From the NCBI GenBank assembly GCA_001938485.1, contig MQRK01220805.1, positions 66,264 to 130,263 of the forward strand: 64,000 nt of DNA, given 5' to 3'. Below the pieces are notes generated by a model that saw only the letters and a program-made list of their open reading frames with translations, had not been told where the DNA came from and did no database searches. A program made the translations under genes and the position numbers. Below are positions 14,537-29,500 of the stretch, in pieces (positions within the stretch are counted from its first letter, which is position 1; each line of letters opens with the position of its first letter). The DNA comes from Girardia tigrina (Eukaryota > Platyhelminthes > Tricladida > Dugesiidae).

Positions 14537-17500
14537 TAGGGGACAAATTAATAGTTGACACCATAAAATTTTAGGTTATTTACAAAAACATTTGCTTAAA
14601 TGTTTCAAATTCACATGTGCATATAAAATTTCTTACTTTTACAAGGAAAGAGATATTAAAAGACAGTAACAACTGCTTAATACTTTTTATTTCCAAGATT
14701 CAAAAGAAATTTACATAATGAATATCCGTTTAATAAATAATACATTAATGTCAAAATTTGGTATTACCACCTTTTACTGCAATAATGGCTTGTAGCCACT
14801 GTGGCATTGACTCAATCAACTTTCCACAGGTATCCGTAATAGAAATATCCATAATCCAAGCAGGTAAGAGAGAGATGACGAATCCTTCTTTAGTGGGGAT
14901 TGTTTCCTCTCGTAACATGTGCTTTACAATAGCCCAGAGGGTCTCAATCGGGTGATGTCTGGAATATTGCCGGCCATGATAAAACTGGAACATGATTGGC
15001 GTCGAGGCATTGCCTGGATTTCCTGCTGATGTGGCAAGGTGTCCCATCTTGCATAAACATAAAATCACCAGTAGGATACCACTCGTGAGCTTGGGGAATC
15101 ATCTAAGTTATGAGAACTTACACATATTGGTCGAAGTTCATAATTTTCTCTACAACATACAACCTGCTAAAATTTTTTGCACTCATCATGGACCACACCA
15201 TTATCTTTTTAGGGAATTTTACTGTGGGTCTTGTGGGGATTGACCTACCACTTTAATGCCAGACACGAGGCGTAGATGCTGCTTCACACTGAAAGGAGGA
15301 CTCGTCTGAAAAACAAACTTTTGACCAATTATCGACACTCCAACCAGCATGATCATTGACCCACTGGAGACGTTTCTTGTGCATTGCAGCAGTCAGTAAA
15401 GGATTAGGAACAGGTTTTACACTCATAATTCCTTGTTCCTTGAGTCTACGTTGCACTGATTTGTAAGACTAGTTTTGTTTTGATGTGTCTAAAAATAGGT
15501 TAAAATTTAGTGTAGGAATTTTCATCTCAAATATCAACTTTAAGTTGGCTGCAAATTGTTATCTTTCTCATATGTCTATATTACCCTGTAAAAAATAGAG
15601 CGATAGAGTTAAGGTGGCATTTTCTCAAATGGTAATTCATAGCTGTCAATGTTTGATTTGTAAGAATAGAATTAATCGCGTTTAGTATATTTATACTTAA
15701 TTTAATCAATAGGTTACGGTGTCTCATTAATAATGATTCACAGAAATGTCGCTCATAAAGTGAATCAAAGTCCTTTTGTAAAACAGAAAACTCATCAAGT
15801 GAAACAGAAGAGATTCTATTTGTACAATGCAACCAGTTGTTAAGAACCTTACTCGATCGAATCGGCTTTAAATGCTCACTAATTAGGGTTTCGAGATAAC
15901 GATAACAACATACATCTCTACAAAACGAGTCCAAAAGCACAGTCAAAGAGGGGGAAAGAGTAATATTGCTGAGCATAAAAATGAGTAATTGTAACACGAG
16001 CATAAATGATTTTAAGATTTTTTACAAGCATATTAAAAATTATTGGGAAATAGTGTCATGTGAGGCATAGTTGATAAGATCATGTGATCAAAAAATCAAT
16101 GTTCAAACAGCACTCTCAACTAATTTGTTAAGAGTTTTCGATTAGTTTACGCAAGTGATTGCATATTCGTTCATTTCTTATATAAAACCAATTAAAAAGA
16201 ACATAATCAGTGATCTGATGATGACGGTTAAACCGTCGAAATATATTACAAAAAATATATTTTTAAATGGCATTCGTTTGTTTTTCATTTTAAATAATCT
16301 ATTTTTTCATACGTAAAATTTAACCTCAATAAATTTTATAATTGATTTTTAGAAAACGTTATGCATTACTTGATACAAATTTAAAAATAAAATTAAAAAA
16401 GAACCTCTTGTAATTCTCGAAACTCTTCATATTTTTCAAGGTCGGTCACTAAAAATTTACTTTTTAACAGTATAACACTTTCGCCAACAGTTTGAGTGCT
16501 GTTGTCATTATAAGATACCTGAAATTTTATAATAATAATGTTAAAAATATTCAGTAATATACTTCATTGGATTCTAATGAAATGCTTCGATGTTTTGATT
16601 TATGTAAGGACACATATTTCTGTATTTTTTTCTTTTCTGATGACGAATCAGCAGAATCTTTAATGTTCGTACTAAAAAATAAAAATTTAAATATACAATG
16701 GAGTAAATGTATAGTCTTGTAAAATATATGGTAATGGATTGTAGTGCCTTAAAGATTTCGTAATATATTGGTGGTGAAAAGATTAAGTCATTCATTTGAA
16801 CAAGCGACATTTATTTTTTTAATAGGCGAGGTTATTGATTTTCAATTATTGAAACACTAGAAAATTCTCATTTACTTGCCATTCAATTATTTCTGATTCA
16901 AAACAAAAAATAGTGCAATTCACAGCATTCATATGGTTCAAAATGGAGTCAATGAATACAATTCCCATGATTGTTTCATTCCATGTGCTTCAAGAAGCCC
17001 TGATCTATATTACAAAGAAAATATTTGGCATTTACTAGTAAGTAAAGTATGAAATCTTTAGAACTAAAGTAAAAGTTTATTGCTAATTTACTAATACAAA
17101 TACTTATGTCATTCATCAAAGTATGCACCCATATTATCAACACTTTTGCCATTTGAGAGGTAGCTCGTTGAAAAAAAATTGGTAGGCGAGAATCTATAAA
17201 TAACTGGAAGGATATCTTTGGAATTAAATTTTATTCCTATCAAAAAGTTGTTGAAATTAAGGAAGAAATGGTAACCAGTTAGGGATAGGTCTGGTGAGTA
17301 TGGGGGAGAATTCAAAATTTCTTACTCAAGTTCCTGTAGTTTTGTCGCGGTCTTAAGTGCAGTATGTAGTTTTACATTGCCATGAAGCAAGATGGGAGTC
17401 GACCTGTTTACCAAACACGGCTGTTTTTCATTGAGTTTCCGCATCATGTCTTCCAATCAGTTGCAGTAAAAATCTCATGTAATCGACAATCGAAGTTTCA

Positions 17501-20500
17501 TGAAGTCATAATGGATTACACCTGCGGAAGACAACCAAACAATCACCATCAGATTTTTTATGAATGTTGTGTGTTGGACTGTGTTTTGGTGTTAGGTTGT
17601 CAATCGTTGTCTTAGAGAGGTAAACACTTGGTTGAAAGCACGGGTGGGCAAACTAAGAGACTGTGTAAAATATGGAGGTGCTGTACCTAAATCGGATTCT
17701 CTACGGCGTATACAAACACACCTCATACATACAATCTTTCTACATTGATTAAAGGCTCTTAACGTTTTACTAGGGCTATTTGCAAAATAAAAATAAATTA
17801 ATTTTCAAAAATATAAATAAAAAATATCTCCCTCATCATGACCATCTCTACGAGCGAACTAGTACATTTTAAGGTCAGTAGTGTGAATCGAGATAAATAT
17901 CAAGAAGTTCTTTCTGAACTCGTCCACCACTTTCCTTTCATCAAACATTATCTGATACATGAAAACGCTTCTATTCACACAGGCATTGTCACTCTGAACC
18001 AGATATTTTCTCTTAACACAGTAGATAAAATTGTAAGGAAATGAACACAATCAAATTTTAATTAAACATTTTTTTATTTTGAATTCAGCAGAGTGCGACA
18101 GTTTAGTATCAGCTGTACACGAAAATAAAAGAAATCATACTCTGGAGTACGCGGCCTCTTTATTCTGTCTATAGAGCGATTGAGATTTTCGATATCGACA
18201 TTGTGTTGTGATCGTTCTAATTCCCATTCAAATTGCTGTTGGTCAATAAATCTTCGATCAGCTTCAATCTTTCTTTCTAGTATCTCAATTTGTTGGTTTA
18301 GAGCATTAATATCTTCATTGTATTTTTTCTGCATATTCTCATGATTACCTAACAGATCGTTATATGAATTTTCAGATTCTTCTAATCTTTTCCTCTCTCT
18401 AGCCATTTGTCGAGCATATTCTCTATCAACACTCTCTAATTCAGATTGTAGTTTTTGTTTAGCTTCAAAAAGAGCTAGAATAATACGTCAATTAATAATG
18501 CAATTAAACAAAAAATATTATTAATATAAACCACTGAACATGAAATAAAATGTAAGCTGGCAACTCCGGATACGACTAATAACATAAACAAAAGGCTACT
18601 TTTTTAACCTTCCGATATCTGTATACTTGAATTAAACTAATTCATTACAATCGCCTATGTAAACCAGTATTCAATCAACAGATATATTCATTCTAAACAT
18701 TTAACATTTAATGTTAAATTAAATTCTTAATGTAAATTACAAAATCATGATATCTTAAATTATTTAATTATTCAATATATGAATTTTTGAAATGCACATT
18801 TTAAGAGTCGAAATAATAAAGAAATTAAATATAAAATAAAATTATGTACATAACAAGTCTTATGTTTCTTATATTCATTGAAGTAGAAATAAGTCCAAAA
18901 CTTTCCCAATAGATGGTTTTAATAATTCATCCGCGTGTACGCTGGATGACATTTGAAAGATTTAGTACTAAACATTTTTAGACGGTGTTGTGCTTGTTTG
19001 ATTCACTACTGTTTTTAGTGCGTATTAAAGATTGATATAACCAAAGAGAAAATGTGCCATGTTTTACAGTTTATCTTTAATGATGACGAAAATCCAAGCC
19101 AGGATGCTTAATTTATGAACAATATTTATGGTCCTGCAACTGTAACAGGTAATCATGCGAAATTTTGCTTTTGCTAACTATGCTAAAGAACTTCGATTTC
19201 GTGTAAAAATAATGAATTTTGTTTTATTAAACATTACATTTTAACATATGTTTATACTACATAATATAATTATAAAGAAAATATATATAATGTACAAAGA
19301 TCTTAGATCTTTGTCATTAAGAAGTTTAAATACAAAGTTCCTGAATTCTTGTTTACACATTTAATCTGGATATTGATTTTTAAAACAATATATTATACAA
19401 TGTTGAAAAATATTAAGTTATTAATACTATCGGAGTTAAGTTTAATTAAACGTAAAATTTTCAAAAAAATTTATCCGAAATTGCCATAAATCAAAGTAAA
19501 ATTATCAAACATATGTTTTCTTGCATATATGAAACAAAATTGCCGAGAAGAGACCATTGGTTATTGGTATCTGTATGATAAAAGAGAATATACATTAAAG
19601 AATAATAGAATACTCTATCATTAATGAATTATTATGTTGAAGCAAAAACAAAAAAAATATTTATAACAATTTGAAAAAAATCTTTGTGTTATTTATAAAA
19701 TATATGGCATTGATAAAATCTTTAACATACTCCAAGCAACACACAATTGACAAATTTACATTTTCCTATTCGAATCTCAATTGTAACCGATAGAAACTAT
19801 TCATTTATGGAAGAAAATAAAAATAATCAAACTAATTATGGGAGGCAGAATAATTTTAACAAAAAAATATTTTCAGCAAAGGAACTAATTTCAACAAATA
19901 AATTAATTTCAACGGGTTAGGTTTATGGTTAGGGTTAGAGTTAGGCATAGGGGAATTTCAAGTTCATTTGTTGAATTTAATTTTTTTGTTGAAATTAATT
20001 CAGCAACCCCTAATTACGGCTTGTAAAAGTATTGTGAAATTAAATGAAGGTTTTATATTAATTTTAACACTAAAATTAGTTCATAAATACTGTGATCGTT
20101 CGATCATCTACAATCACCACAACGCAAATTATTCATTGTCTTGAAGATCACAAACAATAAATAAGATAAGCAACCACTTAATTGCAGTTCTTTGAATATA
20201 AATTATTTTTATCATTAATGAAGATTTTTTTAATCTATTTCTGAAATTTGGTCTCAAAATTCAAAATAAATTGTATTAGTTAAATGTATAATACAGTAGC
20301 GGACACATTATTATAACCACATGATATTTTCATGTTTTTTTAGGTTTTCTCATTATTTATAAGGTTATTAGCAAATGCAGTCATAGTTTTGATACTTTCT
20401 GTGTTTGTTTTATCACCCCATCAGAAAATGTGAAAACTTTTAAACCTTATACTGAAAAATTACCACAATTCTATTAGAAAATGATCAAAATATAAGAAAA

Positions 20501-23500
20501 TCAAAAAGGTAAGAAATACATGTTTTATTCCAGAATGCAAAATTTAAATATGTACATAGCTGTTTACAAATGTTTTATTGTTCATAGAATAAGTAAAGTG
20601 AGTTCTATAAATGATAAATTAAACAATTTAATATTTTGTTTATCCTCTTTTAGCGTTTACTACTGCCTGGAGACGTCTAGGCATGCTATCAATAGAGTTT
20701 CGAAGCTTCTGCTGAAATTCATCATCACGAAACCAATTGCGGAGGACGCTTGAAAAAAGCTGATCCTTTGTTGTATGAGTAACTTGGCTGAGTTTCTCCT
20801 TCATAATACCCCATATGTTTTCTATGGGGTTTAAGTCAGGAGAATTCCCAGGCCAAGGAAGGACATTGATATGGTTAGTCTCCAAAAATTGAGTCACCAC
20901 TCTAGTCTTGTGGCATGGAGCTGAATCATGCATGAAAACACAGTTTTCAGTTGAACCAAATCATTCCAGCAGTTGAGGCAGTATCCGTTCGCGAAAAACA
21001 TTCATGTATTGATTTTTTTCCATCATACCATCGACAATATGCAAACGTCCAGGACCTTTTGAACTACTAACACGCCAAAACATGACTTTGTTTGGGTGTT
21101 TGACGGCTTCACGCACTACTGGTTGACTTCCTGGTGTTTGTCAGACATGTCTCCTTGTTGCTGATTGGCATTCAAAAATCGTTTCATCACTAAAACACAC
21201 TGTTCTCCAGAACTCGATTGGCTTGTTTAGCTACTGTCGAGCAAATTGTAGACGTTTCAACTTCATCGCTGAGGTCAGCTTTGGTTTTCGGATTGGATTC
21301 ACCGATTCGCAGCAGGCCTCATTCAGTCGTCCGCGAACTGTACGTGCTCAAACATTGATACCACGTTCAACGAGCTGACCCTGTACTTGCTTTACTGACA
21401 GAAGGTTATCTTTTCTAATCATTCTCACCATTATCCGGTCGTCCTGTTCAGTTGTTTTTCGTTTTGGACCACATCTGCCAACTCTGGATGTTGAAGGGAC
21501 ACCTGCTGTTATTCGTTTTTTGATGTTGATGACACCTGCATGATGAATGTTGTACAAAGTGGCAATCTGCCTAATTGAAAACTTTCCACTTGATAACAAA
21601 GCGTCAACTTTTACCACAAAAGTAGAGGACAGATCACAGCGTTTACCCATGACTACGAATGATGTCTTTGTATTCAACATGATACAAAGGAATTCAAATT
21701 TTGTGTAAAATTATTAATTTTAAAACCACTTAATCAGATCTGTTTTAATCAACTCATTTTTCTACTAAAATAATATTTTAATTCAAATTAATTTATAAAG
21801 AATATTTTCAAATTCAAATTTAAAATATTTAAGTATCATTCTAAATATTTAATTTAAATTTTGAATTTTATTTCAATTCCAAATAATTTTTAACTATTGT
21901 AATTTTGATCAGCGAACTAAAAATTAACTAACTCATCATAGCCAGGAAGTCCAGACTAAAATCCCGCAAAAGCAATCTCTTATTGCTCCAGGATAATGCC
22001 CCAATACACACAATGACATTATCTACATGCGAAATAGAGAATGTGGGTTTTAACAGCCTCCCACACCCTCCCTATTCACCGAACTTAGCTCCTAGTGATT
22101 TTTATTTGTTCCTCCATCTAAAGAAACACTGACGAGACAGACGCAAAATTAAGATGTTGTACAACAATTCCTGGAAGATTAACAAAATATTTTCTACGAA
22201 AATGGCTTTTTGGAGCTATTAAGATTCTGGAAAACTTGTGTATAGAATGGTAGATCTTATATTGAAAAATAAATACATATACATACCCACCAATATGTAA
22301 GCTAAAAATTATTCACGTCATGTTCTTTTCTATTTCCTTCCGGGTACTTAATTGACGCACCATGTATACAAGTTATATATTAATTTGTAATTTTTAGCAC
22401 GCTTATAGCACTAAATTTTGTCTGTTTGCTCGTTACTTTGTTAGTTAATTTGTTTGTGACTAATCTTGCTAAAAAATTTTCTCCTACATCCTGTGGTACG
22501 ATTGAGCTGAAATTTTGCACTGATGACAACACATAAATCAATTTAAAAGTATACTTTCAAAATGATCAAATAGTCATTTTTACAAAAAAAACGTTTTTTG
22601 TGATTATTATGCAAACAAAATTCAAACAGTCAATTTTTTGATTAAAAATTTAACTTGACTGAATAGAAATTAAATAAAACATCAAAAACTTCTGAATTCT
22701 GATCAGGAGAAATTTTAATCTATCTTTGTGATCTTAGCGGTTTTTAAACCCAAAATCAAAGATAATATTAACACATTGTAATCGGATCACATTAATACGT
22801 TTTTAGCAAATTAATGCTAGAGAGCGGATCACGTATTTATACGTTTTTGATAGATTGTTAGTGGAGTGCGGGTCACGTTTAAAATACGGGTTCCAATATA
22901 CTTGAGTTTTCGCTATGTAGCGTCTGTAAGGTTGTAGCCATGCAGGTAAAAACCTTTTGAAAACAATAGATGGGGTGTAAGATGGGTACCGAGGTAGTGT
23001 TATTCATCACAAAAATAATCGAAGATTTTGTGAAGTAATTTTTGTGAAGTTCCCCTACACAGGGGCAAAAGTTTTGAAAGATATCACACCCTAAAACAAT
23101 ACTAATTTTTATTTTACATTTAGAAATAATTTTTGTGTATAATTTGTAAAATAAAGGATGTTATGTAAAAAATATAATTTTTTTCAAAACTTTCCTACTT
23201 TATGTGAAATTCTGCACTAGTTTAACGATGAAGAATACATTTCTAAATATAATAAAATAAAATGTAATATAATAAATAATTTACAAAAAAGAATTATTGA
23301 AATCAAACAAATATTTTTGAAGTTATCGCAATTTTTCTAGACGTCTACGTTAGCGCGAAATTACGGGAAAAATCACCCGTTACCAGCACTAGTACGCGGC
23401 CGAAAACTGCCCGATCACAATGTGTTAACATGGTTTTTAAAAAAGTATTTTTATATTTTTCTATCCTATTTTTATAGTACATTTTAAATTTTGTCTTATT

Positions 23501-26500
23501 ATGTATCATTAGTACTAATGATAAAACTTATAACTCAGAAAGTTTTAAAAATACAAAATCTGAAAATGTTTTATTTACCTTGAGCAGCATCCGCAGGTAA
23601 TTTACTTGTTAGCAGTTGTTGAGTTGACTCCAACTGTTGTTTTAATCTACTGATATCATCGTAACATTTATTTAGTTGTTCCTGGTAATAACTTTCCAAA
23701 GATCGACTGATACCATTATCATCTAGTTATTATAAAAGGAAGTATTTATTTTTGATGATGATTATTATTATTATTATCATTATTTTGATAATTATATTCA
23801 TAATGTCAGGGTATTTCAGAAATAAAAGTTCCAGTTTTATAAAATGAAATACAATAAACATTGTAATATACAAATGAAATTTTGTAATTTGATTTTTTAG
23901 AATCAAAAATTTTTTTTGTAAATGTTGACTGCAAAATTAAAATAATTTACATAATTTAATTCACATTTTACTTCCTTTAATTTTTATGTAAGAAGTTTCT
24001 TGTTACAATCAGAATTATATATTTGATATTTAATGCCATTTTAATTTATTAATATATATTAATTAGAATAGCTAGAATTATGAAATTACAGTACATTTGT
24101 ATTTAGAAATTAATTTAGGTTACAATCATGTCAGAAGAAAATTACAGAAGAAAAACTAAGAAAGAAATTAGTTTTAAAATTTTCAGTCAAATCAAGAGAC
24201 TTTATAAAATAAAGTCGAAGACCGAATCAATGGAACTCACATCGTTTAGTTTAGTTTATCTTTTCTTTAAACCAGAAAAGTAAAATCGGAACGATTGACA
24301 AGAAATACATTAAAGAAAAGATCTAAAATTCCATTAACAATATGTAATACCTAAGAGAAACAAACTTTTTGTGCTCAGATATTTGGAATGAGAACAAGAC
24401 CCATTTTATTATTGGACGAATCTGGGTTTAGTCTACGAGGGGTGTCCCAAAAGTTCGCGAAATGATAAGTAACAAAAAATTCAAAAAGTTTATTCCAGTT
24501 AACAAAATTGATCAATCCTCATCAGAATCGCTATCGAACTTTTCAATATAATCACCATTCAGTTTCACACACTTTTCCCATCTCTGTGTCAACTTCCTAA
24601 TACTATTATCGAAGAAAAACGCGGTGTCTCTGCAATCCACGCACTGACTGCTGTTTTCATTTCATCCAAATTCGCGAAATAATGTCCTCGAAGGGGTTTC
24701 TTGAATGCTGAGAAAAGGTGATAATCACTCAGCGCGAGGTCCGGTGAATATGGGAATGAGGCAAAAGTGTCCAGCCCAATCGTTGCACGGTACTGACAGT
24801 CAACTTCGCTGTATGGGGACGTGCGTTGTCTTGTTGCAATAATGGGATGGATGACAACTTTCCCCGCCGTTTGTTCTTGAGAGCTTTGCGCAGATCTTTG
24901 TCGAGCAGGTTCGTGTATATGCGCTGTTGATGGTGACCCCCTTTGGCAGGTAATCAATGTTAATTATCCCATCACAGTCCCAAAGGACTGTAACTATTTC
25001 CTTCCCGGCTGAAGGTACGGTCTTCACCTTTAAAGGGGGTCTGTTACCTGGGCGGCACCATTAACGGGACTGCTCCTTGGTTACAGGAAGATAAAAAGGG
25101 AGCCACGTTTCGTCCACTGTCACAATCCGTGAAGAGAACACCTCACCGAGATCATGAACCAATTGCAGCAGTTCCTGACAAGCAAACTTTCGATTAGCCT
25201 TCTGGTCGTTGTTGAGGAGGCTCGGTACCCACTTGGCAGTCAGTTTCCTCATATGCAACTCCTGACATGATGCGGTGCACCTGACTTTTAGAAACGCCTG
25301 TAATAGCTGCTATCTGGCGGATAGTGATACATCTGTCACCAAGAATGACTTCCTCGATAACTTTCACATTTTCTTGACATCCGGACGTTGTTGATCGCCC
25401 ACTGCGTTCATCACCCTCCAATGATTGACGCCCTGCCTGGAATTGTTGCACCCACTTAAAGACAGCCGTTCTTCCCATAGCGGCATCACCAAAGACGCGG
25501 TGTAAACGGTGCACAATATCTGCAATGGGGGTGTCTTCCTTCCAGAAGAAATAGATGATTGGTCGTTGAGATTTCACTGCCTCTTCCATACTAACTACAA
25601 GAGAGAAAAATGACAAATTAATACATTCGTATGTCACACACATGCCGACGGGCAGCCAATGAGAGTTCACCTCAATTACAATTGGTTGGTTCCCCCCTCA
25701 TGTCATCGTACACACACCGCGCGTTACAGTCACGCACACACGTGACCACGCCATATTCTCTCAGTCCGTGAACTTTTGGGACACACCTCGCGTACATACA
25801 TCGATTAATTACAGATATTATCAGGTAAACTTAGATATCTTCTTCAATTTCATATGTATATATATACACCCAACCCTTTTTACACGGTTTTGAAATAATA
25901 CGGTCGATGAAAAATAAAAGAAACTGTAGTGCCTTACTTACTTACTATCCCTGATTTGATTTGATACCTCTTACTAGTAAATGTACGTTTATTATATTTT
26001 TTGTATTACTAAATTGTTGTAATTACTCATGATTTAAGGTTGCCAAGTGTATGCATGTATGACAGTTTTATTTTTATTTTTTTACGACCATGTATTACTT
26101 TTAAATTTTTTATTTATATTTTTATTTTTTTTAATTTTATTTCCATGAAGAAAAAAAGAAATGAAAAAGAAATTAAGACAATAGACAAGTGAAAGCAGAA
26201 GATCACAGAAATAACATAAAAGAGAAATTCTACTCTAATTTATAATTATAATAATTAAATTTTATAGCAGACTAAATTATGAAATTTAAATTGCAAACAA
26301 TACTTTCGATTTGCAGATAGTATTTTACTCGATTATTCTTCTTTGTTATTTCTGTGATCTTCTGCTTTCACTTGTCTATTGTCTTAATTTCTTTTTCATT
26401 TCTTTTTTTCTTCATGGAAATAAAATTAAAAAAAATAAAAATATAAATAAAAAATATAAAAGTAATACATGGTCGTAAAAAAATAAAAATAAAACTGTCA

Positions 26501-29500
26501 TACATGCATAACACTTGGCAACCTCAAATCATGAGTAATTACAACAATTTAGTAATACAGAAAAAGATAATAAACGTACATTTACTAGTAAGAGGTGTAA
26601 AATCAAATCAGGGATAGTAAGTAAGGCACTACAGAAACTATTTTTTGCTAGATTTTTTTGATCTAACACGATTTAGAAATCCTTTTTTATTTATTTAGTG
26701 ATATTTTAATTTTCTCAAAAGTAATTATGATGCATTCAAATTTAAATTATTAAAATTTCTTAGAACTATTATTGCAAGTCGATTTGAATTTTTTTAAATT
26801 AAGTAAACTGCATTCAAAGTCGAATTATTAAAATTTTCTAAAATTATTGCAAATTCGGTACACTTATGAAAAAGAAAAGTTTTTAAGTGTTGCATTTTTT
26901 TATTGTTAAGTTTTTCGAAGTCATTACTCATTATTGAAGTGAATAATCCAAGTTATTAGCTGGATATTTAAAGCAATTAAAAATAATAAAATTTGAATTA
27001 AAATAATTTTGCAGATTAATATCGGTATGTATTTTTGCTAATCAATTTGTAGTTTAATTGAAGTTTAGATATCTATTTTAATTATAATTTTTACCCTAGA
27101 TTACGAATAAGCATGTCTAAAGATACAGCACACCGTAAAAGAAAAGCAATTTCTTTGGAAACTAAAATAGAAATTCTTGATCGTTTGGTAAAAGGGCAAG
27201 GTTTAACATCTGTTGGAAAAAGTTTTGGCTTGAACGAAGCAACAATTAGAACTATAAAAAAATGAAGCTACTATACGGGAATTAATAATATACGGCTCAA
27301 AGATTAGTTCCAAAACTTCATCGTACAGTAGAAATACTGTCTTAGAAAATATGGACAAATTTTTAGTGCTTTGACTTGAGGATTGATCGCAAAAGAGAGT
27401 GCCTGTAGATGGACCTATTGTCAAACAGAAAGCATTACGAATTTATAAAAAACTTCAAGAAGCCAAGCCATTAACAAGTCTTAAGGCAACTTTAGGTAAA
27501 AAAAGGAATTTTCTGCTAGTAAAGGATGGTTAGGTGGATTTTTGAAGAGAAATGAATTCCACAATGTAAAAATTAAAGGAGAAATCACATCTGGAGATGT
27601 AAATGCAGCCAAAAGCTATCCTGTCGAGTTTGCTAAGATAATACAGAATGGTGGTTATGTTCCTGACCAAATTTTCAATGCAGACGAAACCGGTCTATAT
27701 TGGAAAAAAAATGCCCACTAGAACATACATAGCGAAAACTAAAAAAACTTGTGGGGCTTTAAAGTTTCTAAAGATTGAGTGACTCTTTTGCTTTGCACCA
27801 ATGCTTCTGGAGACCGGGTTTTAAAGCCATTATTAATCAACAGAGCATTAATCCCACGTGCTATAAAAGGTAAGAACATTAAACAGTTACCAGTTATATT
27901 GGATGGCAAATAAGAAGGCATGGATGACAGCAGATTTATTTACCGAGTGGTTTAAGAAATGCTTCGTTCCTGAAGTTCGGAAATATATTGAGAAAGAAGA
28001 TCTCGATTTTAAGGTACTTTTACTAGTTGATAATGCGCTAAGTCATCCGATACTAGAGCACTCAAATATCAAAGTGATTTTTTTGCCGCCTAATACAACT
28101 TCGTTAATTCAATCATTGGATCAAGGTATAATTACCACATTTAAGCATTATTACATTAAATTAGCATTTAAATATATTTTGAATGCAATTGAGAATGACA
28201 ACCTTACGGTCATGGATGCATGGAAGAAATATACAATTCTAAATTGCGTTACACATTCTTCTATGGCCGTTTAACAATTAAGAGGATCAACATTAAATGC
28301 TTGCTGGAAAGTAATTTGGCCAAAATGCATCAAGAGTGGAAACTCGATGCCATAAATAACAACACTGTCTTCTGAAATTATAGCTTTGGCACACGAAATT
28401 GGTGGAGAAGGATTTGAGGACATGCAAACTGAGGACATCGACGAATTATTGATTGATAAACCCATGTATGAGGATGATATAATCGTATTAATAACAGATC
28501 ATAATACTCAAAACAATAGTAGCGATGAGGAGAAAGATGTCGAAAATCGTCAATTAACAGTTAGTATAATTCGTGAGGGCCTAAACTTTGGTGCATGTAT
28601 AGAAAACCATTTTTTAAAGTTTGATTCCACCGTAGAACGTGCATTAAAATTACAGAGAGATCTGAAAAATTGTTTTTCTGGATATCAAGAATTGTATAAA
28701 GAATTACTAAAAGCTCAAAAGCAAAAGAAAAAAACAGACTTTCTGACAAAAAAATCAACGTCTCAAGAGCTTACCGAATGTAGTTTATCTAATAAACTGC
28801 CACAAAAAACTTCGTCTTCAAGCACAGTGTGAGCTCTGTCAACGGATGATAGCCATTTTGAACCATCTGATCGTAAACGTTTCTTATCAAATAAAGAATA
28901 ATTAATTCGATGTTGTTACTTATTAATTTTAGGCGTATCCCCATAACAGCGAATTACAAAACAGCGAGTTACATAACAGCGAATCCCAAAACAGCGAATT
29001 TTATACATTAAAATTTTAACTTTTTTTATTTACTTTAAAGAATAACTTTTTTTGTATTTTTTTTAACTTTAACTTTTTGATTATATTTTTCCTTTTTATG
29101 AAATTTTAGTTTAATAGGAATGAATTTAACTGTTAAAAATAAATAATATTATATCACAACAGAATTTTCAAAACTTATTTCTTATTTTTTATAATCGATT
29201 ATGATATTTTTTACACGAATATTCAAATTAAAAATAGTTTTTATTTAATCTTATACGCTTTTTAGATAACATGGAACGTATCCCTCATTTTAATAGGGAG
29301 AACTATTCTTTTTTACACGGTTTTATGAGGAACATATCTACTGTGCAAAAAAGGGTAGGGTGTATGTACATCAGACTTTATTTAATTTTACAATTTCAAT
29401 TAAAATTTTCTTTTAACAATTTTGTCACCTTATCCTTATTCGCCATTATTTTAAACACGGTTTCAATATAACGACATCATTATAGAGAGTATACGAATTT

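Noticed and set aside
15581-16003. 140-codon minus-strand open frame upstream of Penelope copy A
   Set aside because: No recognisable domain or splice sites. It lies antisense to sequence next to a truncated Penelope copy, so I could not support it as a gene.
22950-23430. GC-containing stretch considered as a gene promoter
   Set aside because: It is better explained as the right part of the TTAA-flanked element ending at 23428.
28933-29006. Short regularly spaced repeats considered as a CRISPR-like array
   Set aside because: Units are directly adjacent, with no unique spacers, and sit at a Tigger terminus in a eukaryotic genome.
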